Shown here one piece after another: positions 45,290 to 53,316 of a stretch of DNA of 64,000 bases. Position 1 is the stretch's first letter, and each line of letters opens with the position of its first letter. The position numbers and the translations under genes were made by a program. The stretch is taken from contig CAWHTU010000003.1 of NCBI GenBank assembly GCA_963832305.1, positions 1 through 64,000 of the forward strand. Direction: 5' to 3'. Below the pieces are notes generated by a model. The model ran no database searches. It saw only the letters and a list, made by a program, of their open reading frames with translations, and had not been told where the DNA came from. Source of the DNA: Roseiarcus sp963832305 (GTDB taxonomy: Bacteria > Pseudomonadota > Alphaproteobacteria > Rhizobiales > Beijerinckiaceae).

Positions 45290-45963
45290 GGCATCGCCTC
45301 GATGAAGTCCGCCGAGCGGCCGACGGCGCCGAACACGCCGCCCTGCATCTTGACCATTTTGAGAGCGGCGAGATGATTGCCGTAATCGGTTGCGGCGCAG
45401 CAGTCCTCGAGCAGCACGCACTCAAACCCGCGGTCGTTTGCTTCGCGCATCGTCGTATGAACGCAGACGTCGGTCGTGATCCCGGTGAGCGCAATGTTCT
45501 CGATGCCGCGCGTGCGCAGCATCAGCTCGAGATCGGTAGCGCAGAACGACCCCTTGCCCGGCTTGTCGATCACCGGCTCGCCCGGCGCCGGCTTAAGCTC
45601 GTCGATAATCTCCCAGCCGCGCTCGCCGCGAACGAGCACCTTGCCGCAAGGTCCCGGGTCGCCGATCCCCGCGCCGATCCGTTGCGACCGCCAGCGTTTG
45701 TTGGCGGGCAGATCTGCGAGATCGGGACGATGGCCCTCTCGCGTGTGAATGACGAGGTAGCCCTTGGACCGCGCCGCGTCGAGCAGCGCCCGGATCGGCT
45801 CGATCGGCGCGCGGGTCAGCGAGATGTCGTAGCCCATCACATCGACATAGCCGCCCTTGCCGCAGAAATCGGTCTGCATGTCGATGACGATGATGGCGGT
45901 GTTCTGCGGCCGCCAGTCGCCGTTATACGGCCAGGGATAGGGGTCGGCGTCAAAAGTCGGCAA
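45286..45963 (-). CDS. biuH: Biuret amidohydrolase (cysteine hydrolase, BiuH-type)
   Basis: The 225-residue isochorismatase-fold enzyme hydrolyses biuret to allophanate and ammonia. Triad residues are visible: Asp28 (IVIDMQTDFCGKGGYVD), Lys134 (IDKPGKGSFCATDLEL) and nucleophile Cys167 (TGITTDVCVHTTMREAND). HTREGHRPDLADLPANKRWR and GIGDPGPCGK closely match the Rhizobium biuret hydrolase as I remember it. It sits inside the transporter operon, between the ATPase and permease genes, 9 bp after the permease. Its product is the substrate of AtzF, encoded just across the divergent promoter. Confidence 0.88.
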   Translation of the reverse strand: MPTFDADPYPWPYNGDWRPQNTAIIVIDMQTDFCGKGGYVDVMGYDISLTRAPIEPIRALLDAARSKGYLVIHTREGHRPDLADLPANKRWRSQRIGAGIGDPGPCGKVLVRGERGWEIIDELKPAPGEPVIDKPGKGSFCATDLELMLRTRGIENIALTGITTDVCVHTTMREANDRGFECVLLEDCCAATDYGNHLAALKMVKMQGGVFGAVGRSADFIEAMP

Positions 45964-45972
45964 GGGATTGTC

Positions 45973-46890
45973 TCATTTCGCCATCGACAATTCGCCCGGC
46001 ATGTCGCGCGCCGAATGTTTGGCGCTCGAGGTCGCAATCATGATGCCGAGGGTGAGGATGTAAGGCGCGGCGTTGAAGAAATAATAGCCCTGGGTGATGC
46101 CGACCGACTGCAGGGATGGCCCAATCGCTCCCGCGGCCCCGAAGAGCAGCGCCGCGGCGATGCAGCGCAAAGGATCCCAGCGGGCGAAAATTACCAGCGC
46201 CACGGCCATGAGGCCTTGTCCGGAGGACAGGCCCTGGTTCCAGGAGCCCGGGTAGGAGAGGGACAGGAACGCGCCGCCGACACCGGCGAGGAAGCCGCCG
46301 ACCGTCGTCGTCATGAGACGGACGAAGTTGACGGAAATCCCCATGGCGCGTGCGGCCGCGGCGCTGTCGCCGACCGTGCGCACGACCAACCCCCAGCGGG
46401 TGTTACGGAACGACCACGCGATCACGATCGCAAGCGCGATGCCGATGAAAAACAGCGGATTGACCTGGAGCGCGCTCTTCAGGTTGGCGTCGTCGGTCCA
46501 GAATCCCAAGGGGATCGAGCCGAGCCGCGGCGCAGTTGGCTGGATATAGGGCTTGCCGAAGAAGAACGCGACCCCGACTCCAAACAGCATCATCGCGATG
46601 CCAACGGCGACGTCGTTAACCCGCGGCAGGCCGCAGATCGAGCCATGCATCGCGCCGAGAAACGACCCGGCGATGCCCGCCGCGAGAACGCCGAGCCATG
46701 GGTTGCCGGTGTGATAGGACGCGGCGTAACCGACCATCGCGCCCAGCACCAGCGTGCCCTCGAGGCCAAGATTCACTCGGCCCGATTTCTCGGTGAGACA
46801 TTCGCCGAGCGCCACGAACATGAAGGGCGTCGACACCCGGATCGCCCCGCCGAGCATCGCGATGAGGACGGTGACGACGGCCTCGTTCAT
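45973..46890 (-). CDS. BMP-type ABC transporter permease 2
   Basis: The 305-residue inner-membrane protein of the BPD_transp_2 family, NupQ/YufQ-like, is short (8-9 spans). It has EKSGRVNLGLEGTLVLGAMV, SICGLPRVNDVAVGIAMMLF and the permease loop GGFLAGVGGAFLSLSYPGSW. The start overlaps the preceding permease stop by 4 bp. Confidence 0.92.
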   Translation of the reverse strand: MNEAVVTVLIAMLGGAIRVSTPFMFVALGECLTEKSGRVNLGLEGTLVLGAMVGYAASYHTGNPWLGVLAAGIAGSFLGAMHGSICGLPRVNDVAVGIAMMLFGVGVAFFFGKPYIQPTAPRLGSIPLGFWTDDANLKSALQVNPLFFIGIALAIVIAWSFRNTRWGLVVRTVGDSAAAARAMGISVNFVRLMTTTVGGFLAGVGGAFLSLSYPGSWNQGLSSGQGLMAVALVIFARWDPLRCIAAALLFGAAGAIGPSLQSVGITQGYYFFNAAPYILTLGIMIATSSAKHSARDMPGELSMAK

Positions 46891-48029
46891 TTGCGGTCCT
46901 GTCCGCTTCCGGGCCGGAAGAGAGCGAAACGCCCGTAGAGAGTTTCCGAGGTCAAAAGAACCACGAAGATCAAACCCTGCAACACCAGCACCGTTGCGTC
47001 GGGCAGACCCATCCGCCGCTGAATGAGGCCGCCCGAGGCGACGAGTCCGCCAAGCAGAATGGCGACCGGGGGGATGACGAGGGGGTTATGACGGGCGAGG
47101 AAAGAAACAAGGATGCCGGTGAAGCCATAACCGGCGGCGAGCGAGGCGTTCGCGCGGCCCTGGATTGCCGCCACTTCGAAGAATCCGGCGAGTCCCGCGC
47201 AGGCGCCTGCGATCGCCGTACAGGCGACGATCAGCTTGCCTACTGGCAGCCCCTGTGCAAGCGCAGCGCGAAAATTTCCCCCGGTCACCCGCGCCGCGAA
47301 CCCGAAGGTCGTGCGCGCCATGAGAAAATAGAGCGCGATGCAGAGGAAAATGCCGTAGGCAAATCCCCAGTGCACCTGGGTGCCGGGAATCTTGCCGACC
47401 ATATAGGCGTCGCCGATCGGCATGGTCGACGGCTTGTTGGGATTCGACAGGTCGCGCAGCGCTCCCTCGACGAAGAAGTTCATGATCGCGATGCCAATAT
47501 AGGTCAAAAGAAGCGATGAAATCGTCTCGTTGACGCCGCGCGCATAACGCAGGAATCCGCTGATGCCTACCCAGAAGGCGCCGACGACCATCGCAAAGAC
47601 CGCCATGAGGATCAGCGCGACAATCGAAGGGGCGTGGCCGACCAGCGGAATCGCCAGCGCGCCGGCCGCGAATCCGCCGAGCACCAGCGCGCCCTCGCCG
47701 CCGATCATGATCAGTCCGATGCGGGCGGGAATAGCGACGGCGAGCGCGGTCAGGATCAAGGGGGCCGAGCGCTGAAGCGTATTCTGGAACGAGAACGCGG
47801 TGCCGAACCCGCCGCGCCAGACGTAGGCGACGAAATCGCTTGGCGACTTGCCGATCGCGAGCAAAAAGACCGCGAACAGCGCCGCCGCGACCAGGAGCGC
47901 GAACAGCGGGATGACGAGATATTCCGAATTAACGCGCAGCCGATCGGCAAAGTCGGACCCGGCCGCGCGCGACGCGACCGGATCGACCATGCCGCGCGGC
48001 GCGCCGGTTGCGATGGGCGGATTCGACAC
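46887..48029 (-). CDS. BMP-type ABC transporter permease 1
   Basis: The 380-residue inner-membrane protein is NupP/YufP-like, with GIGLIMIGGEGALVLGG-type (RIGLIMIGGEGALVLGGFAA) and GVNETISSLLLTYIGIAIMN segments shared by guanosine/nucleoside importers. It follows the binding protein after 20 bp and pairs with permease 2. Confidence 0.92.
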   Translation of the reverse strand: MSNPPIATGAPRGMVDPVASRAAGSDFADRLRVNSEYLVIPLFALLVAAALFAVFLLAIGKSPSDFVAYVWRGGFGTAFSFQNTLQRSAPLILTALAVAIPARIGLIMIGGEGALVLGGFAAGALAIPLVGHAPSIVALILMAVFAMVVGAFWVGISGFLRYARGVNETISSLLLTYIGIAIMNFFVEGALRDLSNPNKPSTMPIGDAYMVGKIPGTQVHWGFAYGIFLCIALYFLMARTTFGFAARVTGGNFRAALAQGLPVGKLIVACTAIAGACAGLAGFFEVAAIQGRANASLAAGYGFTGILVSFLARHNPLVIPPVAILLGGLVASGGLIQRRMGLPDATVLVLQGLIFVVLLTSETLYGRFALFRPGSGQDRK

Positions 48030-48049
48030 CGGCTCGTTCCCGCCGAGCC

Positions 48050-49165
48050 TTAAGTCGTCGACCCGACGACGCCTTCCAGAAGATAGTCCATCTTGTCGAG
48101 GAAGGGGTCGAGGTTGTCGTAGGTCTTGTCGATGACGACCTTGCCTTTATTATCCTTGAGCGGCCCAACGTAGATCGGCTTCTTGGCCTTGAGGCCCTCG
48201 ATCGCGGCGAGCGCGGCCTTTTGCGCCTCTGGCGTCGCGCCCGCTCCGAACGGCGTATTCTGGACAAAGTCCGCTTCGTATCCGCCGGCGGTGAAGTTCG
48301 GCAGCGTTTTGCCCTCCGCGAGATCGGTTGCGTAGCCCTTGTAGATCGTGATCCACTTGTATTCGGCGCCGGTGACGAAGCCCTTTGGCGCGAGGGGCGC
48401 CTGGCTCGCATTGTGGCCGCACGTCTTCACGCCGCGCTTTTCACCCGTCTCGATGACGACCTTCGGGCCGTCGACGTGGCAAGTGATGACGTCGCAGCCC
48501 GCGTCCACCAGGGCGTTCGCGGCCTCCGCTTCGCGAACCGGCAGCGACCAGTCGCCGGTGAAGATCACCTGCACGGTCGCGTTGGGATTGACTGAACGCG
48601 CGCCGAGCAGGACAGAATTGATGTTGCTGAGCACGCTCGCGATCGGCTTCGCCGCCACGAAACCGATCTTGTTGGCCTTGGTCGAAAGGCCGGCGGCGAC
48701 GCCGTTGACGTAGTGCGCCTGATTGAGATAGCCGAAATAGGAGCCGGCGTTCTTGGGATCCTTGTCCTTGTTCCAGAGCGGCGCCGCGTGGCGGAACTGG
48801 ACGTCCGGATATTTCTTCGCCAGATCGACGACGAACGGCGTATAGTAGCCGAAGGACGTCGCCAGAATGAGGCCGGCGCCGTCTAGGTTGATCATCGATT
48901 CCATCGACTTCGAAACGGCGTCAGTTTCGGGGACGTTTTCCTCTTCGACGACCTTGACCCCCGGCACTTCCTTCAGCGACTTGATCGCGACCGCGTGAGC
49001 CTGGTTCCAGCCGAAATCGTCGCGCGCGCCAACATAGACGATCCCTACCGTCAGGTCGGCTGCGGCGAATGCGCGACTGAAGGCGACGAGATTTAGCGAG
49101 GCTCCCGCTGCGCCGAGGGCGGCGGATTTGAGAAGATTGCGGCGAGTAAGTTCGGTTACTGACAT
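48050..49165 (-). CDS. BMP family substrate-binding protein
   Basis: The 371-residue protein begins with a twin-arginine signal (LTRRNLLKSAALGAAGASLN), so it is probably folded before export. The mature part has the BMP/PnrA nucleoside-binding pattern: VGIVYVGARDDFGWNQAHAV, ATSFGYYTPFVVDLAKKYPD, NKIGFVAAKPIASVLSNINS and DVITCHVDGPKVV. GAGGAC lies 9 bases before ATG 49165, which is why this start is chosen over upstream ATGs. It is the first gene of the minus-strand operon. The ligand is expected to be a nucleobase-like or ureide compound. Confidence 0.9.
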   Translation of the reverse strand: MSVTELTRRNLLKSAALGAAGASLNLVAFSRAFAAADLTVGIVYVGARDDFGWNQAHAVAIKSLKEVPGVKVVEEENVPETDAVSKSMESMINLDGAGLILATSFGYYTPFVVDLAKKYPDVQFRHAAPLWNKDKDPKNAGSYFGYLNQAHYVNGVAAGLSTKANKIGFVAAKPIASVLSNINSVLLGARSVNPNATVQVIFTGDWSLPVREAEAANALVDAGCDVITCHVDGPKVVIETGEKRGVKTCGHNASQAPLAPKGFVTGAEYKWITIYKGYATDLAEGKTLPNFTAGGYEADFVQNTPFGAGATPEAQKAALAAIEGLKAKKPIYVGPLKDNKGKVVIDKTYDNLDPFLDKMDYLLEGVVGSTT

Positions 49166-49436
49166 TACTGACGTCCTCATGCTTTGAAGGCTCACGCGGG
49201 GCTGCGTCAAACTGGAGCCTTGCTTTTTGCAAAGTCCATGCCGCGCGGTCGTGCTTGACCTCATTGGGGTTTAGCGCCTCATCTTTCGGCGCGGCGCCCG
49301 AATGTTGAGCGCACGCGCCTAGCTTTTCCGCCGACGCTGCGTCTGGCTCAGGCAATTGCCGCAAAGGCTGAATTGCCCGGCTCTTGCTTTCGTTGGATGC
49401 TGGCCGCTACGACGCCGCTGCAAGGGACTGAACGGC

Positions 49437-51218
49437 ATGACCGCCACGATCGCAACGCTTCTCGCCGCTCACGCCGCGGGCAAGCCGGTGACGGCGACCA
49501 TCGAAGAGACTTACGCTCGCATCGCCACCTATGACGATCCGGCGCTATTCATAGCCATCCGCCCGAAAGCGGAGGCCGTGGCGATTGCGAAGCGCCTCGA
49601 GGCGTCAGGGTCGGTGGGCAAGCCCCTCTACGGCGTCCCGTTCGTCGTCAAGGACAACATCGACGTCGCGGGCCTGCCGACGACAGCGGCCTGCCCGGCC
49701 TTCGCTTATCGCCCCGAGCGTTCCGCGTTCGTCGTCGGTCGGCTCGAGCGCGCTGGCGCAATCGTCATCGGCAAGGCGAACCTCGACCAGTTCGCGACCG
49801 GGCTCGTGGGCGTGCGCTCGCCCTACGGCGTTCCGCGCAACGCGCTGCGCCCGGATCTCATTCCCGGCGGATCGAGCTCGGGCTCCGCGACCGCGGTCGG
49901 CGCCGGCCTCGTCCCGTTCTCACTCGGCACCGACACGGCGGGATCGGGGCGGGTTCCGGCGGCGCTCAACGGCATCGTGGGCTTGAAGCCTTCGTCGGGG
50001 GCTCTGTCCGCCTCCGGCGTCGTACCTGCCTGCCGTACGCTCGACACGATATCGATCTTCGCCGGTGATGTTGGCGACGCTTTCTCTGTCTATCGAGAAG
50101 CGATCGCCTTCGACGAACGCGACGCCTATAGCCGCTCGTTCCGCGAGCCCGCGTTTTCGGCGCTTCCCAGCGGGATTCGGCTCGGCGTTCCCCACCCGGG
50201 CCAGCTCGAGTTCTTCGACGACAAGGAGGCGGCGGCAGCCTTCGCTCAAGACGTCACGCTCGCTCAATCGCTTGGCGCTCGTATCGTCGAGTTCGATTTC
50301 GCGCCTTTCGCCGAGGTCGCGGGCATGCTCTACGATGGTCCGTGGGTCGCCGAGCGTTACGCCGCGGTGAAGCCGCTGATCGAGACCAATCCCGAGGCGT
50401 TCCATCCCGTCACGCGCGCGATCATCGAGGGCGCGCACAAATTCGACGCCGTCGCGGCCTTCGAGGCGTTCTATCGGCTCGCCGATCGGAAGCGGCGAAC
50501 GGGCCGCGTCTGGTCGGAGTTCGACGCAATGCTCGTTCCGACTATGCCGCGCGTCTATACGGTCGCCGAGGTCGAGGCCGATCCCGTCCGGCTCAATTCG
50601 CGGCTTGGGACTTACACCAACTTCGTCAACCTGCTCGATCTTTGCGCAATTGCTGTTCCTACCGGCGTTCGCGGCGACGGGCTGCCTTCGAGCGTGACCC
50701 TCATCGCGCCGTCCGGCGCGGATGGTCTCATCGCCGGGATCGCCGCGGCGATGCAGGCGCGCTCCGGCGCGTCGGCCAAAGCTGCTTTTTCGGCTCCGTC
50801 GGAGGCGGCCGCAGGCGCCCAGGCGAAGCGGGTCGAAATCGCAGTGGTCGGCGCACATCTTTCGGGGCTGCAGCTTAACCGCGAGCTCGTAGACCTCGGC
50901 GCGGCGTTTTCGCGCGAAGTTGAGACAGCGCCCGACTACCGTCTGTTTGTGCTGCCCAACTCGGTTCCGGCCAAGCCAGGCCTGCTCAGAGTCGCCGATC
51001 GCGCGGGCTCCGCGATCAAGGCCGAGATCTGGACGCTCGACCGCGCCGGCTTCGGCGACTTCGTCGCCCGAATCCCCTCGCCGCTCGGCATCGGGACGAT
51101 CCGGCTCAAGGACGGCGGATCGGTGAAAGGATTTCTGGTCGAAGCCGAGGCGGTCAAAGCGGCCGAGGACGTCTCTCGCTTCGGAGGCTGGCGCGCCTAC
51201 CTCAAGTCCCGCCGATAA
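49437..51218 (+). CDS. atzF: Allophanate hydrolase
   Basis: It converts allophanate to CO2 and ammonia. The 593-residue protein has an amidase-signature domain (~1-470) with Lys72 (FVVKDNIDVAGLP), the cis-Ser in PGGSSSGS (~146-148) and Ser170 (TDTAGSGRVPAA). A ~120-residue C-terminal domain (EIAVVGAHLSGLQLNREL to GGWRAYLKSR) is also found in AtzF and urea amidolyase. ATG 49437 is the first Met before the conserved part, with AAGGGA upstream. It is divergent from the BMP transporter/biuH operon across 271 bp in which no clear operator was recognised. Confidence 0.93.
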   Translation: MTATIATLLAAHAAGKPVTATIEETYARIATYDDPALFIAIRPKAEAVAIAKRLEASGSVGKPLYGVPFVVKDNIDVAGLPTTAACPAFAYRPERSAFVVGRLERAGAIVIGKANLDQFATGLVGVRSPYGVPRNALRPDLIPGGSSSGSATAVGAGLVPFSLGTDTAGSGRVPAALNGIVGLKPSSGALSASGVVPACRTLDTISIFAGDVGDAFSVYREAIAFDERDAYSRSFREPAFSALPSGIRLGVPHPGQLEFFDDKEAAAAFAQDVTLAQSLGARIVEFDFAPFAEVAGMLYDGPWVAERYAAVKPLIETNPEAFHPVTRAIIEGAHKFDAVAAFEAFYRLADRKRRTGRVWSEFDAMLVPTMPRVYTVAEVEADPVRLNSRLGTYTNFVNLLDLCAIAVPTGVRGDGLPSSVTLIAPSGADGLIAGIAAAMQARSGASAKAAFSAPSEAAAGAQAKRVEIAVVGAHLSGLQLNRELVDLGAAFSREVETAPDYRLFVLPNSVPAKPGLLRVADRAGSAIKAEIWTLDRAGFGDFVARIPSPLGIGTIRLKDGGSVKGFLVEAEAVKAAEDVSRFGGWRAYLKSRR

Positions 51219-51224
51219 CACGCC

Positions 51225-51253
51225 TTGACATGTGATCCACATGCTCCCATGTT
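51225..51253 (+). promoter_or_regulatory. Promoter of the vapBC-like pair
   Basis: A perfect -35 hexamer TTGACA and CATGTT 17 bases later lie 7 bp after the atzF stop. The predicted start of transcription falls near 51260, which is the first ATG of the antitoxin gene, so the mRNA may be leaderless. Confidence 0.6.
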
Positions 51254-51266
51254 GTCAGCATGGGAG
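51244..51266. promoter_or_regulatory. Autoregulatory palindrome over the antitoxin start
   Basis: CTCCCATG and CATGGGAG are perfect 8-bp inverted repeats separated by 7 bases, spanning the -10 region and the first start codon. VapBC/FitAB complexes typically repress their own promoter at such sites. Confidence 0.65.
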
Positions 51267-51490
51267 TGATGGTTCAAATCCGCAATGTCCCGCAGGCGTT
51301 GCATCGCCGGCTGAAGTCGCGAGCCGCTTTAGCGGGAATGTCGTTGTCCGACTATCTGCTCAACGAGATTCGTCAGGCGGCGGAACGGCCGACGATCGAC
51401 GAGTTGCGGGCGCGCCTCCGCAGCCGCGCAGAAACCGTCCTTTCCGTAGCGCCTGCAGAAGCGGTTCGCGCCGAGCGCGACCGTACGTGA
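51260..51490 (+). CDS. FitA/VapB-like ribbon-helix-helix antitoxin
   Basis: The 76-residue protein has an N-terminal ribbon-helix-helix (VQIRNVPQALHRRLKSRAAL, AGMSLSDYLLNEIRQAAE) that would dimerise on the palindrome, and a C-terminal region that should wrap the toxin. ATG 51260 is used as a probable leaderless start; ATG 51269 (MVQIRN) preceded by GGGAG at only 2-base spacing is the alternative. Its stop overlaps the toxin GTG. Confidence 0.85.
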   Translation: MGVMVQIRNVPQALHRRLKSRAALAGMSLSDYLLNEIRQAAERPTIDELRARLRSRAETVLSVAPAEAVRAERDRT

Positions 51491-51879
51491 TTGTCGTCGA
51501 CGCTTCGGCCCTGCTCGAAGCCCTCCTTCGCACCCCGGCTGCGAAAGCGGTCGAGGGACGGCTGTTCGCCCCTGGTCAAACACTCCACGCGCCGCATCTC
51601 ATTGATCTGGAAGCCGCACAGGTGATCCGCCGCTACGCGGCGACCGGTGAAGTCGGCGCCGAGCGCGGCCGTGAGGCTCTCGCCGACCTGGCCGACTTTC
51701 CGCTCCGGCGATATCCGCACGGCTTCCTTTTGTCTCGAATTTGGGATTTACGGAGGAATCTGACCGCCTATGACGCCGCATATGTCGCGCTGGCCGAGGC
51801 GCTCGACGCGCCGTTGCTGACGCGCGACCGGCGTCTGGCTGCGGCCGCCGGACATCACGTGCGGATCGAATTGCCATAG
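51487..51879 (+). CDS. vapC: VapC-like PIN-domain toxin
   Basis: The 130-residue PIN nuclease would cleave RNA when freed from its antitoxin. The four acidic metal-binding residues are in place: Asp5 (VIVVDASALLE), Glu42 (LIDLEAAQVI), Asp96 (TAYDAAYVALAE) and Asp114 (LLTRDRRLA). GTG 51487 overlaps the antitoxin stop (GTGA), so the pair is translationally coupled. It separates the biuret cluster from the creatininase group. Confidence 0.88.
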   Translation: MIVVDASALLEALLRTPAAKAVEGRLFAPGQTLHAPHLIDLEAAQVIRRYAATGEVGAERGREALADLADFPLRRYPHGFLLSRIWDLRRNLTAYDAAYVALAEALDAPLLTRDRRLAAAAGHHVRIELP

Positions 51880-51965
51880 CGCGGTGGAGCGCCCGCAGGA
51901 GCCGCAGCCACGGACCCGTTTACCTCGCTTCTCGCAGATCGCGCGGCGCCGTGGCTCGGCACGCC

Positions 51966-52796
51966 CTACCGGGAATCCGGCTTCTCTGCGCCTGCTAGCG
52001 GCCCCGGTCGCAGGCGCGCCAGATCGAAAGCGAGCACGTCGCGCAGCAGATCGAGAAAGGCGTTCGCCGCGTGGTCGGCGCAGGCCTCGCCCTTGGCCGC
52101 GGTTGCATTGGCGGCGTCGCCAGCTGTTCCGAGCTCGTGCAGATCGCTCGCCATCCACCCAAAGCCGATCGGCTGCGTCACCCGAAGCTGGCGAAACTCC
52201 TGTTCGATTCCGACGGCTGCACTGACGAAATCCTGCGCCTTGTCCATCAGGACTGTCTTGGGTTTGAAGGCAAGCATCAGCGACGTCTCGGCGTCGCCGC
52301 CGTGGATCCCGTGGGCGCGCTCGACGGCGGAGAAAAGATCGGGCGGATAGCCGAGGCGATGCCAGCCCGCATGGACCGCGAGCATGCGATGGCGGACGCG
52401 CAGCTCCCTCACGACCGCGTCGATCACTGGGACGTTCCCCCCGTGCGAATTCATGAAAACGAGCTTGCGGCAACCGGCGCGGGCGACGCTGTCGCCGATT
52501 TCGGTCCAGGCTCGGGTGACCGTCTCCATCGAGAGGGTCAGCGTGCCGGGATATTCGGTGTGCTCGTTCGACTTGCCGATCGCCTGAATCGGGAGGATCA
52601 ACACCGGCAAATCGTCGGGAATGCGCTTGACTGCGGTCGCGAGGTAGCCCTCGTTGATGAACATGTCGACCCCGACCGGCAGATGAGGCCCGTGCTGTTC
52701 AACTGCCGCCACCGGAAGAACCGCGACGACCTTTTCCATGTCCGCCGCGGCGAAGTCGCGCCAGCTCATTTCGGCCCAGAACTTGGTTGGCAGCAT
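51966..52796 (-). CDS. Creatininase family amidohydrolase
   Basis: The 276-residue enzyme has the family metal motifs: EQHGPHLPVGVDMFINEGYL, IGKSNEHTEYPGTLTLSMET, FMNSHGGNVPVIDAVVRELR and HGGDAETSLML. Characterised members hydrolyse creatinine, 2-amino-5-formylamino pyrimidinones (ArfB) or related cyclic amides. ATG 52796 is used; the frame is open further upstream but there overlaps the RidA gene. It follows RidA after 17 bp on the same strand, so the two probably act on one substrate. Confidence 0.88.
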   Translation of the reverse strand: MLPTKFWAEMSWRDFAAADMEKVVAVLPVAAVEQHGPHLPVGVDMFINEGYLATAVKRIPDDLPVLILPIQAIGKSNEHTEYPGTLTLSMETVTRAWTEIGDSVARAGCRKLVFMNSHGGNVPVIDAVVRELRVRHRMLAVHAGWHRLGYPPDLFSAVERAHGIHGGDAETSLMLAFKPKTVLMDKAQDFVSAAVGIEQEFRQLRVTQPIGFGWMASDLHELGTAGDAANATAAKGEACADHAANAFLDLLRDVLAFDLARLRPGPLAGAEKPDSR

Positions 52797-52813
52797 CGGT
52801 TTCTCCAAAGCGT

Positions 52814-53200
52814 TCAACGCGGGCGCGCGGCGACGGCCTCGATCTCGACTTTGAATTCGGGCCGGGCGAAACCTTGAACGACCATCAAGGTGGACGCGGA
52901 GGGCGGATTGCTCACGAATTCGTCGCGGACCTTCATGTAGCCGGCCAAATATTGGGCCGAGGCGACATAGGCGTTGAGGCGAACGAGATCGTCGAGCGAC
53001 ATCGACGCCTCCCCAAGGATTGCTGCGATGGCGCGAAAGCAAAGCCTCGCCTGACTCTCGACGTCGTCAGGGACAACGCCATCCTTGCTGATTCCCAATT
53101 GGCCGGAGCAAAAGACGATCCGCGCGCCGGGCTCGACTTCGACCCCGTGGGCGTAATTTGCGAACGGCGGATGGATCGCGTCCGGGTTCAGTCTGCGCAT
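52814..53200 (-). CDS. RidA family protein
   Basis: The 128-residue YjgF/RidA fold protein has the core segments IVFCSGQLGISKDG, DDVESQARLCFRAIAAILGE, DDLVRLNAYVASAQYLAGYM and FKVEIEAVA. It does not show the exact RidA C-terminal motif with a clear active Arg, so it may belong to the Rid2-Rid7 groups seen in catabolic operons such as pyrimidine (RutC) degradation. It would hydrolyse an enamine/imine or aminoacrylate-type intermediate. It is divergent from the binding-protein gene. Confidence 0.85.
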   Translation of the reverse strand: MRRLNPDAIHPPFANYAHGVEVEPGARIVFCSGQLGISKDGVVPDDVESQARLCFRAIAAILGEASMSLDDLVRLNAYVASAQYLAGYMKVRDEFVSNPPSASTLMVVQGFARPEFKVEIEAVAARPR

Positions 53201-53316
53201 CTCGCGAAAAGTCTCCGGCCAGCGCGCCCGGCGCCCTTGTCTTGTCTCCGGGCCGGCCTCATCATGGCGCCTAAGTTGCGAGCGTCGAATAAAGCAACTC
53301 GAGACGGGAGTGAACT

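Noticed and set aside
49166..49436. Sigma-54 or NtrC site in the atzF/BMP divergent promoter region
   Set aside because: Candidate GG-N10-GC spacings occur, but none keeps the TTGC half of the -12 element, so nitrogen-regulated control cannot be claimed from sequence.
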